Shown here: positions 32,397-40,650 of the stretch, piece by piece
Numbering within the stretch: the first letter of the stretch is position 1
Layout: each line of letters begins with the position of its first letter
Assembly (NCBI RefSeq): GCF_900115975.1
Contig: NZ_FOYM01000001.1
Location: forward strand, 124,001-188,000
Reading direction: 5' to 3'
DNA from: Desulfoscipio geothermicus DSM 3669
GTDB lineage: Bacteria > Bacillota > Desulfotomaculia > Desulfotomaculales > Desulfallaceae
DNA: 64,000 bases
The notes under the pieces: generated by a model
The model's database searches: none
Told to the model about the DNA's origin: nothing
What the model saw: only the letters and a program-made list of their open reading frames with translations
Translations under genes and position numbers: made by a program

Positions 32397-33941
32397 GTGA
32401 ACTTTTCCCGACAACCTGTAACAACCGGAAAAATCATTAACAACCCCGGCCATCAGGAATTGAAAAAACTGGCGCAGGGGAATAAAACTACCGTTTATAA
32501 CAGCGCCAGCTTCATTTCCGACGTGCGCAACCGCAGCGCCAAAAAAACCTACATCGTCGAGGACGGGGTTCCCCTGGGTGTGGACCAGCAGGGCATTCCC
32601 GTTCAGGACGCCATTAAAATAGCCAACGAGGTGCATGAGTACCTGAAGCAGCAAGAGGTCATCCGCCTGGACCGGCGCATGGGCCTGCACCCTGATTTCA
32701 GCCTGCACTGCCGCCTTTACATAACCTCCCGGTACGCCCGGATTCCCCTGAAGTGGAACTTGATGTTGTTCCCACCCGTCAACCCCGAAGCCGAGCCCGA
32801 CTTGGTCAGCATCTACGTGCCGGAATGGCCGGAGCGCATCATTTTCTGCCATCCTTTGGCCGGCGTTACCTATATCCTGGGTACGGATTATTTCGGGGAG
32901 GCCAAAAAATCCTTCCTGCGCATGGCCATGTTTCGCGCCAAGCAGGCGGGCGGCCTGGGCTTTCACGCCGGCAGCAAGGTTTTACGGGTACAGAACGGGG
33001 CCGGGGAACTAAAGGACGTGGGATTCCTCCTTTTCGGTCTGAGCGGTACCGGCAAAACCACCCTGACCATGCACGACCACAACCTGGCAAAGCCGGAGAA
33101 GGCCATTATCCGGCAGGACGACGTGGTGATGATGACTCCACAGGGCTACTGTTACGGTACGGAAAACGGCTTTTATATCAAAACCGAGGGCCTGGACGAA
33201 TCGCAAAGGGTGCTTTATCACGCAGCCCGGAGCCCGGAGGCTGTTTTTGAGAACGTTATGGTCCGCGACGACGGCACCATTGATTTTGATAACAGCGAAC
33301 TTACCTCCAACGGACGCGGGGTCATCCGCCGGGAAGACGTGGAGGGCGTGGACAACAACATTGACCTGGAAAAAGCCCACCGCCTGATTTTCATCACCCG
33401 GAACGACAAAATCATCCCCCCCGTGGCCAAACTGAACCCGGCCCAGGCAGCGGCGTTTTTCATGCTGGGCGAGTCCATTGAAACTTCGGCCGGCGACCCC
33501 GCCAAAGCCGGGCAGGCCAAGCGTGAAGTGGGCACCAACCCGTTCATCGTGGGGCCGGAAGAAGAGGAAGGCAACCGCCTGCTGGAAATATTACAGGCCA
33601 ACCCGGACATCGAGTGTTACTTGCTCAACACGGGCAGCGTAGGTGTGGGCGGCAGCCGACCGGGGGTGAAAATAAGCATCGGCGCCTCCACCACTGTTTT
33701 AAAACATATCGCCAAAGGTGATATTGAGTGGAAAACCGATCCCGACTGGGGTTACCAGGTACCGGCGGCCATCCCGGAAATGGACATTTCCGTTTACGAG
33801 CCGGCATCCTATTACAGCGAGGATGAGTACCGGGACATGGTAGAAAACCTGCGGGCGGAAAGAAAACAGTGGCTGGCCAAATACCCCGGCCTGAAGCCCG
33901 AAATCGCCCGGACTATAGATAAGGCGCAGGTTTCAGATTAA
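32397..33941 (+). CDS. pckA: Phosphoenolpyruvate carboxykinase (ATP)
   Basis: 514 residues. The kinase-type P-loop 'GLSGTGKTTL' is at 214-223, with 'IIRQDDVVMM' and 'YCYGTENGFYIKTEG' following and the substrate-binding 'GFHAGSKVL' segment earlier. It interconverts oxaloacetate and PEP using ATP and serves gluconeogenesis or anaplerosis in the cytoplasm. A GTG start is chosen, with GAGGTG six bases upstream. The sequence is somewhat diverged from E. coli PckA but carries the nucleotide- and metal-binding blocks. It is monocistronic with its own hairpin terminator. Confidence 0.92.
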   Translation: MNFSRQPVTTGKIINNPGHQELKKLAQGNKTTVYNSASFISDVRNRSAKKTYIVEDGVPLGVDQQGIPVQDAIKIANEVHEYLKQQEVIRLDRRMGLHPDFSLHCRLYITSRYARIPLKWNLMLFPPVNPEAEPDLVSIYVPEWPERIIFCHPLAGVTYILGTDYFGEAKKSFLRMAMFRAKQAGGLGFHAGSKVLRVQNGAGELKDVGFLLFGLSGTGKTTLTMHDHNLAKPEKAIIRQDDVVMMTPQGYCYGTENGFYIKTEGLDESQRVLYHAARSPEAVFENVMVRDDGTIDFDNSELTSNGRGVIRREDVEGVDNNIDLEKAHRLIFITRNDKIIPPVAKLNPAQAAAFFMLGESIETSAGDPAKAGQAKREVGTNPFIVGPEEEEGNRLLEILQANPDIECYLLNTGSVGVGGSRPGVKISIGASTTVLKHIAKGDIEWKTDPDWGYQVPAAIPEMDISVYEPASYYSEDEYRDMVENLRAERKQWLAKYPGLKPEIARTIDKAQVSD

Positions 33942-33967
33942 TTAACGGGATCCGGACTTTATACTAC

Positions 33968-34007
33968 AAAGCCCTTGATATCGCATTCTTGTGCGATCAA
34001 GGGCTTT
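33968..34007 (+). terminator. Terminator after pckA
   Basis: AAAGCCCTTGAT pairs with ATCAAGGGCTTT over 12 bp, extended by CGCA/TGCG. The T tract after the stem is short (GTTGC), so the outer stem bases may contribute. Confidence 0.75.
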
Positions 34008-34201
34008 GTTGCTAAATAACCCCATGGCCCATCCGGTCTGGGATCATTCCCATATTATCAAGCATTTGTTATATAATATTCTAAATGGCAATAATATTCA
34101 TTTGTTAAAATATAAAATTTATCGACGAATTGATAAAGGTATAACCCGGGTGCACAGCGAAATTTGTTGAGTTAAATACAGTTACCGACGGAGGTTTGGA
34201 A

Positions 34202-35056
34202 ATGCCCGCGGAAAAGATCGCCCTGATAACCGACAGCACCTGTGACCTGCCCGATGAAGTTTTGCAAAAGCTGAACGCCTGGATGCTGCCTTTAAAGGTT
34301 GTTTACAACGATAGATCCTATAACGACAGGGTGGAAATACAGCCCCAGGAAGTATACGATAAAATGCCCGGGGAAGTGCCCACCACTTCCATGCCTACTC
34401 CGGAAGATACCCGGTCTTTACTGGAAAAACTCTGTGCGGAAGGTTTTACCCACGCCGTGGCCATACACATTTCCAGCGGGCTCAGCGGAACTTACGAGAA
34501 CGTAAAAATGGTCGCCCGGCAGTTTGGCAAAATGAAGGTGGAAGTAATTGATTCCAAGGCCCTTTCCCTGGCCCTGGGCTTTCTGGTTCAGGAAGCCGGC
34601 AAATGCATCCAAAACGGCCTAAATTTTGAAAAAGTGGTTTCCCGGATGAGAGAACTGCAGAAAAAAATCAAGGTTTATTTCGTAGTCAAAACCCTGGAAT
34701 ACCTGAAAAAAGGCGGGCGTATCGGTTACGTGGAAGGAACCGTGGGCCAGATACTTGATATCAAGCCCATCATTTCCATAAATGAGGAAGGTAAATACTA
34801 CAGCGTCTGCAAAGTTAGAGGACGAAAAAAATCAATCTACAAATTGCTGGATATTTTGAAAGAACAGGCTGCCGGCAAGAATATTAAATTGGCCGTCGCC
34901 CACGGTGACGCCGGGGAAGAAGCGGAATCGTTGCTGCAAAATATATTAAATATGAAGGGGGTTAATATAAAGGAAAGCATGCTAACTCAACTGGGCCCCG
35001 TGATGGTGGTGCACACCGGGCCGGGCCTGATCGGCGTAGCTTTTTATGAGGTGTAA
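34202..35056 (+). CDS. DegV family fatty-acid-binding protein
   Basis: 284 residues. The EDD/DegV fold begins with '[12 protein letters not shown]', and '[16 protein letters not shown]' and '[13 protein letters not shown]' form the lipid head-group site (Thr and Ser residues). A '[13 protein letters not shown]' helix and the terminal '[17 protein letters not shown]' block follow. DegV/FakB proteins bind a fatty acid and, with FakA kinase, present it for phosphorylation; no fakA is nearby. The ATG at 34202-34204 has GGAGG seven bases upstream; a TTG two codons earlier is less likely. Confidence 0.9.
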   Translation: MPAEKIALITDSTCDLPDEVLQKLNAWMLPLKVVYNDRSYNDRVEIQPQEVYDKMPGEVPTTSMPTPEDTRSLLEKLCAEGFTHAVAIHISSGLSGTYENVKMVARQFGKMKVEVIDSKALSLALGFLVQEAGKCIQNGLNFEKVVSRMRELQKKIKVYFVVKTLEYLKKGGRIGYVEGTVGQILDIKPIISINEEGKYYSVCKVRGRKKSIYKLLDILKEQAAGKNIKLAVAHGDAGEEAESLLQNILNMKGVNIKESMLTQLGPVMVVHTGPGLIGVAFYEV

Positions 35057-35093
35057 CCGCTACCAATGCACCGAAAATTATACGGGGGTGCTT

Positions 35094-35552
35094 ATGAAAA
35101 TAATTGTTGACGCCGACGCGTGTCCGAAAAATGTGCTGCAAATATGCTCCCAAACAGCCCGGGAGTTTACCGTCCCCCTGCATACCGTAGCCAGTTTCAA
35201 CCATAATATAGTTTCCGACCATCATACCACGGTGGGGAACGGGCCCCAGGAAACGGATCTGGCCGTCGTCAACATGACGGCCGGCGGCGATATAGTGGTC
35301 ACCCAGGACTGGGGGCTGGCCGCCCTGGCGCTGGGCAAGGGTGCGGCGGCCATTTCCCCGGGCGGAAGAATTTTTAAGCAAGACACCATTGATTTTCTGC
35401 TGGAAGAGCGGGAAGTCAAGGCCCGGCTGCGCCGGGGCGGCGGTCGAACCAGGGGGCCGCGCAAACGCACGGCGCAGGACGACGGTCGTTTCGCCGCCGG
35501 CCTGCGCCGGTTGATCAAGGAGCGCCTGCACTCAACCCGCCCCGTATTGTAA
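35094..35552 (+). CDS. UPF0178 (YaiI/YqxD, DUF188) family protein
   Basis: 152 residues starting [11 protein letters not shown], the family signature, followed by '[26 protein letters not shown]' (key block V-T-Q-D-W-G-L-A) and a basic C-terminal tail with '[12 protein letters not shown]'. The conserved Asp residues and PIN-like fold hint at a nuclease-like activity, but no function is established. The ATG at 35094 is chosen because of the GGGGGTG site; the upstream in-frame extension overlaps the DegV gene. The 3' end overlaps the convergent thiZ-like gene by 21 nt. Confidence 0.88.
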   Translation: MKIIVDADACPKNVLQICSQTAREFTVPLHTVASFNHNIVSDHHTTVGNGPQETDLAVVNMTAGGDIVVTQDWGLAALALGKGAAAISPGGRIFKQDTIDFLLEEREVKARLRRGGGRTRGPRKRTAQDDGRFAAGLRRLIKERLHSTRPVL

Positions 35553-36296
35553 TGCCCGCATGATTTGTTTCTTTAATGCCAAAAACCGTTCTGTTGTAAC
35601 CATTTCCACCTGCCGCGGCCTGGGCAAATCAATGTTGAGGTGCAGGCACACCCTGGCGGGGCGCGGCGTAAGCACGTACACCCGGTCAGCCAGGAATATG
35701 GCTTCGTCTATGTCATGCGTCACGAAAAGCACGGCCTGCCGGAAATTATCCCACACCTGGAGCAACCACTGCTGCATGCGGTTCCTGGTGATGGCGTCCA
35801 GCGCTCCGAAGGGCTCGTCCAACAGCAGCACCCGCCGGCGGGCCAGCACGGTGCGCATCAGGGCGGCCCGCTGCCGCATCCCGCCGGAAAGTTCCGCCGG
35901 GTAACTGTTTTCAAAACCTGACAGCCCAAACAGGGGCATCAGTTCCATCGCTTCCTTTTTCACCGCGCGGCTGTCTTCCCGGGTGGCCCGCCTGGCCAGG
36001 ACAACATTATCCAGCACGGTGCGCCACGGCAGCAGCAGGTCCTTCTGGGGCATGTAGGATACCGCTTCCCCGGCCCGCACTCCGGCCCGCCCGCCCAGCA
36101 GCACCCGGCCCCGGTCGGGCTCGGTCAGCCCGCAAATAATGTTAAACAGGGTGCTTTTACCGCAGCCGCTGGGCCCGATGAGACTGACAAACTCCTTTTC
36201 CTCCACCTGCAGCGAAACGCCGTCCAGCACGGGCAGCGACACACCGTTCATCCTATATGATTTGGCTACGTCCTCCAACAAAATTTCCAACGTCAT
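35532..36296 (-). CDS. thiZ: ABC importer ATPase, thiamine-precursor type (ThiZ-like)
   Basis: 254 residues of the nitrate/sulfonate/HMP-precursor ATPase family. Walker A is 'GPSGCGKST', signature '[13 protein letters not shown]', Walker B '[12 protein letters not shown]' and the switch His in '[11 protein letters not shown]'. The substrate assignment rests on its operon partners: thiN, a thiamine-binding DUF77 protein and a NMT1-like binding protein. It should energise uptake of a pyrimidine precursor such as formylaminopyrimidine or HMP. It is the last gene of the salvage operon. A taurine/nitrate type importer would be the alternative without this context. Confidence 0.82.
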   Translation of the reverse strand: MTLEILLEDVAKSYRMNGVSLPVLDGVSLQVEEKEFVSLIGPSGCGKSTLFNIICGLTEPDRGRVLLGGRAGVRAGEAVSYMPQKDLLLPWRTVLDNVVLARRATREDSRAVKKEAMELMPLFGLSGFENSYPAELSGGMRQRAALMRTVLARRRVLLLDEPFGALDAITRNRMQQWLLQVWDNFRQAVLFVTHDIDEAIFLADRVYVLTPRPARVCLHLNIDLPRPRQVEMVTTERFLALKKQIMRALQYGAG

Positions 36297-36347
36297 ATTC
36301 TCTCCCGTTAGCCTCCCGGCGTAAATCCCCGATAAAAATCCCGGTAT

Positions 36348-37343
36348 TTAATTTGGAAGAAATTGATTGGTGAAAGCCTTATCTGCCTCAATCATTCCGG
36401 GCAACAGCTTGTGGTCGTACATCCAGCGGGCGTAGCGTTCCCAAACCTCCGCCTTTTGCTCGCCCCAGCGGTCCGCGTCATCCCGGTAGCGGGGGCTCAG
36501 GTACCGCTGGCTGGCCAGCACCAGTTCCTCGTTTAACTCCGGCGCGTGTTTGAGCAGTATCCGGGCCGCTTCATCGGGATGCGCAATGGCAAACTCATAT
36601 CCCCTGGTTGTGGCCCGCATGAATTTTTGCACCAGCTCCGGGTTTTCCTTTATCAGCTTTTCACCGGTGATCAAAACCGGCGTGTAATAATCCAGCGCCC
36701 GGTCCAATTCGCGCAGTTCGATATAGTTTAAATCCAGTCCCCTTTGCTCGGCCTCTATGCCGGTCCAGCCGTAATAAATCCAGGCAAAGTCCACGTCCCG
36801 CTCAATGGCGGTGAAAAAGTCGGACGTGCCGATATTCAATATTTCCACTTTGTTAAAATCTCCACCGTCGTTTTCCACCACCGCCTTCAGCACGGCTTCC
36901 TCGGTGGGCGAACCCCAGCCGCCGTAGCGCTTGCCTTCCATATCGCGGGGGCGGGTTATCCCCGCTTCCTTTTTGGAGGCAAATCCCGAAGTGTTGTGTT
37001 GAATCACCGCGGCTATGGATACCACCGGCACATCGCCGGCCCGGGCCTGGGTCACGTCTTCCTGGTACCCCACGCCGAATTGGGCCTGCCCGGTGGCCAC
37101 CAGCTGCGTAGTGCCTCCCTGGGTGGGTTCCACAATTTCCACCTGCAGCCCCTCATCCTTATACCAGCCTTTCTCCAGCGCAACATAAAGACCGGTATGG
37201 TTGGTGTTGGGCACCCAGTCCAGCATCACGGTGACGGGCTGCAAATCCCGCTTTACCTCCTCGGGCGACCCGCCGCCGGACGCACAGCCCGCCAGCGCCA
37301 CCAGGACCAGCATAAGAACCGCTGCCAAAATTTTTTTGCGCAT
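36348..37343 (-). CDS. thiY: ABC importer binding lipoprotein, thiamine-precursor type (ThiY-like)
   Basis: 331 residues. A signal peptide with lipobox L-A-G-C (about 16-19) is followed by an NMT1/ThiY-like periplasmic-binding domain: 'VTVMLDWVPNTNHTGLYVALEKGWYKDEGL' (key block D-W-V-P-N-T-N-H-T-G), 'GQAQFGVGYQEDV' and 'FAWIYYGWTGIEAE'. The 'DWxPNTNHTG' block is typical of proteins binding pyrimidine precursors of thiamine. It is exported and anchored to the membrane. Its start codon touches the stop codon of the permease gene. Lipidation should occur on Cys19. Confidence 0.87.
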   Translation of the reverse strand: MRKKILAAVLMLVLVALAGCASGGGSPEEVKRDLQPVTVMLDWVPNTNHTGLYVALEKGWYKDEGLQVEIVEPTQGGTTQLVATGQAQFGVGYQEDVTQARAGDVPVVSIAAVIQHNTSGFASKKEAGITRPRDMEGKRYGGWGSPTEEAVLKAVVENDGGDFNKVEILNIGTSDFFTAIERDVDFAWIYYGWTGIEAEQRGLDLNYIELRELDRALDYYTPVLITGEKLIKENPELVQKFMRATTRGYEFAIAHPDEAARILLKHAPELNEELVLASQRYLSPRYRDDADRWGEQKAEVWERYARWMYDHKLLPGMIEADKAFTNQFLPN

Positions 37344-38105
37344 TCAATCATTTCCCCTTTCGTTAAAATACCACGGCATGGCCAGCCGGGCAAAAAATTC
37401 AATCAAAGCGTAAATCAATAAACTGACCAGCGAAATAATAACAATAGCGGCAAAAACCCGGTCCAGCTGGTAAGCATGGGTGGCCCTGGTCATAAACACC
37501 CCCAGGCCGCTTCTGGCCCCCAGCCACTCGCCGATTACCGCGCCCATTACGGCATAGGTGCCCGCTATTTTGAGGCCGGCGAAAAAGGAGGGCATGGCGG
37601 CGGGAAACCGGACCAGCCTGATGATTTGCCAGCGGGAAAAACCCATCACCCGCAGCAGGTTGACCATGTCGGGGTCCGCGGCCTCCATGCCCTCCACCAT
37701 GCTCACGGCTACGGGGAAAAAGCAGACCAGCGCCACCACGACCACCTTGGGCAAAATGCCCAGCCCGAACCAGATCATAAACAAAGGCGCGACGGAAATA
37801 ATCGGCACGGTTTGCGATATGACCAGCAGCGGGTATATGCCCTGCCTGACCCAGGGGGAAAAATCCATCAGCGCCGCCAAGGCCAGCGCCACCAGCACAG
37901 CCGCCAAAAGGCCCGCTGCCGCCGCCAGCAAGGTGTTTTGGGAGTGCCGGGCCAACAGCGGCAGCATGTCCCACAGGGTTACGGCCACCCGTCCGGGCGC
38001 CGGAAGCAGCCACGGCTGGATGCCCGTCAGGCGCACGCCGGCCTCCCACGTTAACAGAAACGCCAGTATAAACCCCAACGGCGCCATTAATTTATTTCGC
38101 AGCAT
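37344..38105 (-). CDS. thiX: ABC importer permease, thiamine-precursor type (ThiX-like)
   Basis: 253 residues with six membrane spans and the binding-protein-dependent permease motif 'EGMEAADPDMVNLLRVMGFSRWQ' (EAA-like loop, key block E-A-A-D-P). It forms the channel for the ThiYZ partners encoded immediately downstream. It overlaps the 3' end of the DUF77 gene by 14 nt, indicating translational coupling. The ribosome binding site is weak, as expected for a coupled gene. An internal ATG at codon 7 could also serve. Confidence 0.85.
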   Translation of the reverse strand: MLRNKLMAPLGFILAFLLTWEAGVRLTGIQPWLLPAPGRVAVTLWDMLPLLARHSQNTLLAAAAGLLAAVLVALALAALMDFSPWVRQGIYPLLVISQTVPIISVAPLFMIWFGLGILPKVVVVALVCFFPVAVSMVEGMEAADPDMVNLLRVMGFSRWQIIRLVRFPAAMPSFFAGLKIAGTYAVMGAVIGEWLGARSGLGVFMTRATHAYQLDRVFAAIVIISLVSLLIYALIEFFARLAMPWYFNERGND

Positions 38106-38391
38106 GCCTGTATTTGCCCACCTTCTCTTCCATGGTCACCCCTTGTGGAGCATAGTCTATTTTGACCAGCGTCATCACCCGCTTCGCTCCGGCATCAATA
38201 CAGGCCTGCTGGGCCCGTTTGACTATTTCCAGCAGTTCATCCAGTTCGCCCTCCATGGTGGTTTCCATGGGGCCCACTTCGTACTTGACGCCCGATTGCT
38301 GTACAACCGCAATAGCCCGGTCCACTACGGGATAGGTGTCCCCGCCGGGCACCTGGGGCAGTACTTGAAAACTCACGTTTATAGTAGGCAT
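38092..38391 (-). CDS. Thiamine-binding protein, MTH1187/YkoF-like (DUF77)
   Basis: 99 residues with the DUF77 pattern: an N-terminal beta strand 'INVSFQVLP', 'YEVGPMETTMEG' in the middle, and 'GAKRVMTLVKIDY' near the end. Members form ferredoxin-like tetramers and YkoF binds thiamine or HMP. In this operon it lies between thiN and the importer, so a carrier or sensor role in thiamine uptake is likely. It abuts thiN (1-nt gap). The direct biochemical role is still inferred from the family. Confidence 0.85.
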   Translation of the reverse strand: MPTINVSFQVLPQVPGGDTYPVVDRAIAVVQQSGVKYEVGPMETTMEGELDELLEIVKRAQQACIDAGAKRVMTLVKIDYAPQGVTMEEKVGKYRHAAK

Positions 38392-39045
38392 TTATAATTC
38401 ACCTCTATCTGAAGGTCTGATCAATAACAGCAGACCCGTCTTAATCGAAATCTCAGCCCTGCCGGCGGCCAGCCGGTTGCTGACACCGTACGGGTTGCCG
38501 ATACAGAAAGTGGCGTCCTGCAAAGGCCAGCGGGCGCCGGTGACGTTAACCCCGGTGACTTGCTCGGTCAGGGGCAGCAGGGAAAACGCATCCCCGGGGT
38601 CCCCCGCCAGCACTACCCGTTGTCCGGGTGCCACCAGGGTGATCTCATTGTATTCATTCATAATCCGGGCCTTTACACCCCGGTCATGGGCCACCCGCAG
38701 CAAATGTACATTGGCCAGGGAGTGGTCAAACCGGGTGCCGATGGCCCCCAGGATGATAATTTCCTCCGGGCCGCCGGCCAGAGCTTCGGCCAGGGCCAGG
38801 GCGGTATCGGTATCATCCTTTTCAACGGAATACTCCTTGATAAGCGCCCCCTGCCCGGCAAACCGCTCCAGGTCCGCCCGGTCAATGGAATCCATGTCGC
38901 CGATGATCACATCGGGAACCAAACCCAGCGCGGCGGCGTATCCTGCTCCCCCGTCCACGCAAATAATGCGGTCGTCTTTTTTTATAACCCCGGCCAACCA
39001 CTGAAAATTATCCACGGCGCCTCCGGTCAATATAGCGGTACGCAT
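38392..39045 (-). CDS. thiN: Thiamine diphosphokinase
   Basis: 217 residues. The TPK catalytic domain has 'CVDGGAGYAAALGLVPDVIIGDMDSID' (key block D-G-G-A... I-G-D-M-D-S) and 'KDDTDTALAL', which hold the metal and pyrophosphate. The C-terminal thiamine-binding beta-sandwich ends in 'GNPYGVSNRL'. It pyrophosphorylates imported thiamine to TPP in one step. It is first in the salvage operon. The only TPP riboswitch nearby on this strand lies about 600 nt upstream, beyond two genes on the opposite strand. Confidence 0.92.
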   Translation of the reverse strand: MRTAILTGGAVDNFQWLAGVIKKDDRIICVDGGAGYAAALGLVPDVIIGDMDSIDRADLERFAGQGALIKEYSVEKDDTDTALALAEALAGGPEEIIILGAIGTRFDHSLANVHLLRVAHDRGVKARIMNEYNEITLVAPGQRVVLAGDPGDAFSLLPLTEQVTGVNVTGARWPLQDATFCIGNPYGVSNRLAAGRAEISIKTGLLLLIRPSDRGEL

Positions 39046-39141
39046 TCAATCACCTTCATTTCAAATTACTTCATTACTTTAATAAGCCGGCACATAATTA
39101 TTTTACGCCGGGAAAAAATATTTACAAAGGAGGTGTCGCGT

Positions 39142-39402
39142 GTGCTGGGCATATTTAAAGCAATGAACGCCAACAAACCTCAATTGCGGGAATTTGACCC
39201 CGCCACCATTCAAAGAATCAAAGAAGGAGCTTACCTGGTAAAAATAATTTCCGAAACCCAGGTGGCCGCCCGCAAATGCGATTTTTATGCCGGCAACGCC
39301 GTTGACCAGGAAGTTAGAAATGCCTTTGCAGACGAGGCCAAGTTATTGAAACAAGGCCTTCGCCCCTTACAACAGTATTATGAAGCTATGACTATGGAGT
39401 GA
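39142..39402 (+). CDS. Small helical protein, possibly spore-coat or CotF-related
   Basis: 86 residues, mostly helical and charged ('IKEGAYLVKIISETQVAARKCDF', key block E-G-A-Y-L-V-K). A GTG start at 39142 is preferred because AAAGGAGG lies eight bases upstream; the frame is open much further back, but only as the antisense of thiN. It is followed by a second small gene 7 nt later, making a two-gene plus-strand unit embedded between thiN and its riboswitch. The resemblance to coat F-type ferritin-like helices is loose and could be wrong. Confidence 0.55.
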   Translation: MLGIFKAMNANKPQLREFDPATIQRIKEGAYLVKIISETQVAARKCDFYAGNAVDQEVRNAFADEAKLLKQGLRPLQQYYEAMTME

Positions 39403-39409
39403 TAAACAG

Positions 39410-39604
39410 ATGAAATTCACGGACATGGATATGCTGCAGGATTACGAAAAAGATGCCAGAATGGCGGCCATGGCCTACGCTATAATTGAAACGGAAATAA
39501 TAGATCCCGATTTGCGCAAAATTATTGCTAAGGCAGCCGGCGCCGCAGCCAAATCGCAGCAAAAATTTGCGGATTTAATAATCAAAAAGGGAGACCGCCC
39601 GTAA
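39410..39604 (+). CDS. CotF-like small helical protein
   Basis: 64 residues. The pattern 'FTDMDMLQDYEKDARMAAMAYAIIETE' (key block D-M-L-Q-D-Y) followed by 'IIDPDLRKIIAKAAGAAAKSQQKF' resembles the spore coat protein F (ferritin-like) repeat, in which a Tyr and 'E..nP.LR' are conserved. Coupled closely to the preceding gene. If this assignment holds, both genes would be expressed in sporulation, but no sporulation sigma promoter was identified with confidence. Confidence 0.6.
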   Translation: MKFTDMDMLQDYEKDARMAAMAYAIIETEIIDPDLRKIIAKAAGAAAKSQQKFADLIIKKGDRP

Positions 39605-39625
39605 ATTGCGACATCAACGTAAAAA

Positions 39626-39747
39626 GCGCACCCCGGCAGGTAGGTGCGCATACATTTTGAATACCTTCCCTACGCGGGCATTACCCCGATCAGGTCCGTG
39701 GGTCAGGTGCTCGGCAGCCCTTTCTCAGCCCATGACATGAGCTCCCC
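39626..39747 (-). ncRNA. TPP riboswitch with terminator, upstream of the thiN operon
   Basis: The minus-strand aptamer (39664-39747) has the conserved blocks GGGGAGCTC, GGGCTGAGAAAGGGC, ACCTGATC and GGTAATGCCCGCGTAGGGAAGG, in the usual order. It is followed by a GCGCACC/GGTGCGC terminator with TTTTTA (39621-39649). With TPP bound, transcription should stop here. Without TPP, it would read through 39604-39140 antisense to the two small genes and into thiN. Confidence 0.95.
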
Positions 39748-39776
39748 ATTTGGCAGGTTTATTTTACAATAAATAG

Positions 39777-39805
39777 ATTATATAACCTACATAACATCAA
39801 GTCAA
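39777..39805 (-). promoter_or_regulatory. Sigma-A promoter of the first TPP riboswitch
   Basis: TTGACT, 17 nt, TATAAT on the minus strand, 30 nt before the aptamer. Confidence 0.85.
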
Positions 39806-39879
39806 TGCACCTTACGAAACTGACTTTTATTAACAAACGGCAGTGCTGTTTTTAAAATTTTCAAACTTTTGTCACTATT

Positions 39880-39917
39880 TGTCAAACCTTGACATCTTGC
39901 CTAAACCCAATTATATT
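39880..39917 (+). promoter_or_regulatory. Promoter and candidate operator of hdrCBA
   Basis: TTGACA (39889-39894), 17 nt, TATATT. The -35 box forms the right half of an inverted repeat TGTCAA-ACC-TTGACA (39880-39894), with another TTTGTCA nearby upstream. A repressor could compete with RNA polymerase here. The leader is about 145 nt and AT-rich. Confidence 0.65.
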
Positions 39918-40068
39918 TATTATTATATTTAGTTAAACTATAGCTTTTGATACATAATCCGTAATTTACTTATTATCAGATAATTAACCGGTAAAACAAT
40001 AGCGAAATTCAAGCGTAATCACAGCGAAATTTTTTATACTAAATCAATCAACAAAGGGGTCCTGCACA

Positions 40069-40650
40069 ATGCCGGCAATCAATTTAACTGCCAGTCTAAA
40101 TGACAATTTTGATTTTATCATGCATGTCAGCAAGGAAAGCGGGCAGCCGGTGGAGCAATGTTACCAGTGCGGCAAGTGCACCGCCGGGTGTCCGATTGCC
40201 TTTGCCATGGATTTCTCTCCCCACCGCGTGCTCCGCATGGTTCAACTGGGCTTAAAGGAACGCGTGCTGCAAAGCCAAGCCATCTGGCTCTGCGCCTGTT
40301 GCTCCACATGCACCTCAAGGTGTCCCCGCAATGTCGACCTGGCGCAGGTCATGGATTGTTTGCGCGGCCTGGCCAGGCGGGAGGGCATCCCGCTGGAGGA
40401 CCGGGCCAGGGACATCGCCATGTTTTACGATTGCTTTTTAAATACCGTAAAGGACAACGGCAAACTGTACGAGCTGGGCATGATGCTCAACTACAATTTA
40501 AAAACCCGGCAATTCTTCAAGAATGCCGATACCGGCCTGGCCATGTTTACCAGAAGCAAGATCAAATTCTTGCCCGCCAAAAACAAGAATCACCGGGACG
40601 TAAGGCAGATTTTCCAGCGGGTTAAGGAATTGGAGGAGAAAACCAAATGA
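40069..40650 (+). CDS. hdrC: Heterodisulfide reductase subunit C-like protein
   Basis: 193 residues with two [4Fe-4S] ferredoxin motifs: 'CYQCGKCTAGCP' (about 32-43) and 'CACCSTCTSRCP' (about 74-85). Soluble HdrC links the HdrA flavin and HdrB's non-canonical clusters. The C-terminal helical part matches HdrC length. It is first in hdrCBA and overlaps hdrB by 4 nt. In sulfate reducers and acetogens, such sets take part in electron bifurcation or thiol-disulfide reactions, but the physiological disulfide is not known for this organism. Confidence 0.92.
   Translation: MPAINLTASLNDNFDFIMHVSKESGQPVEQCYQCGKCTAGCPIAFAMDFSPHRVLRMVQLGLKERVLQSQAIWLCACCSTCTSRCPRNVDLAQVMDCLRGLARREGIPLEDRARDIAMFYDCFLNTVKDNGKLYELGMMLNYNLKTRQFFKNADTGLAMFTRSKIKFLPAKNKNHRDVRQIFQRVKELEEKTK

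Noticed and set aside
38560-39141. Long plus-strand open frame leading into the small gene at 39142
   Set aside because: The upstream part is the antisense of thiN. The ribosome binding site and homology-like composition begin at 39142.
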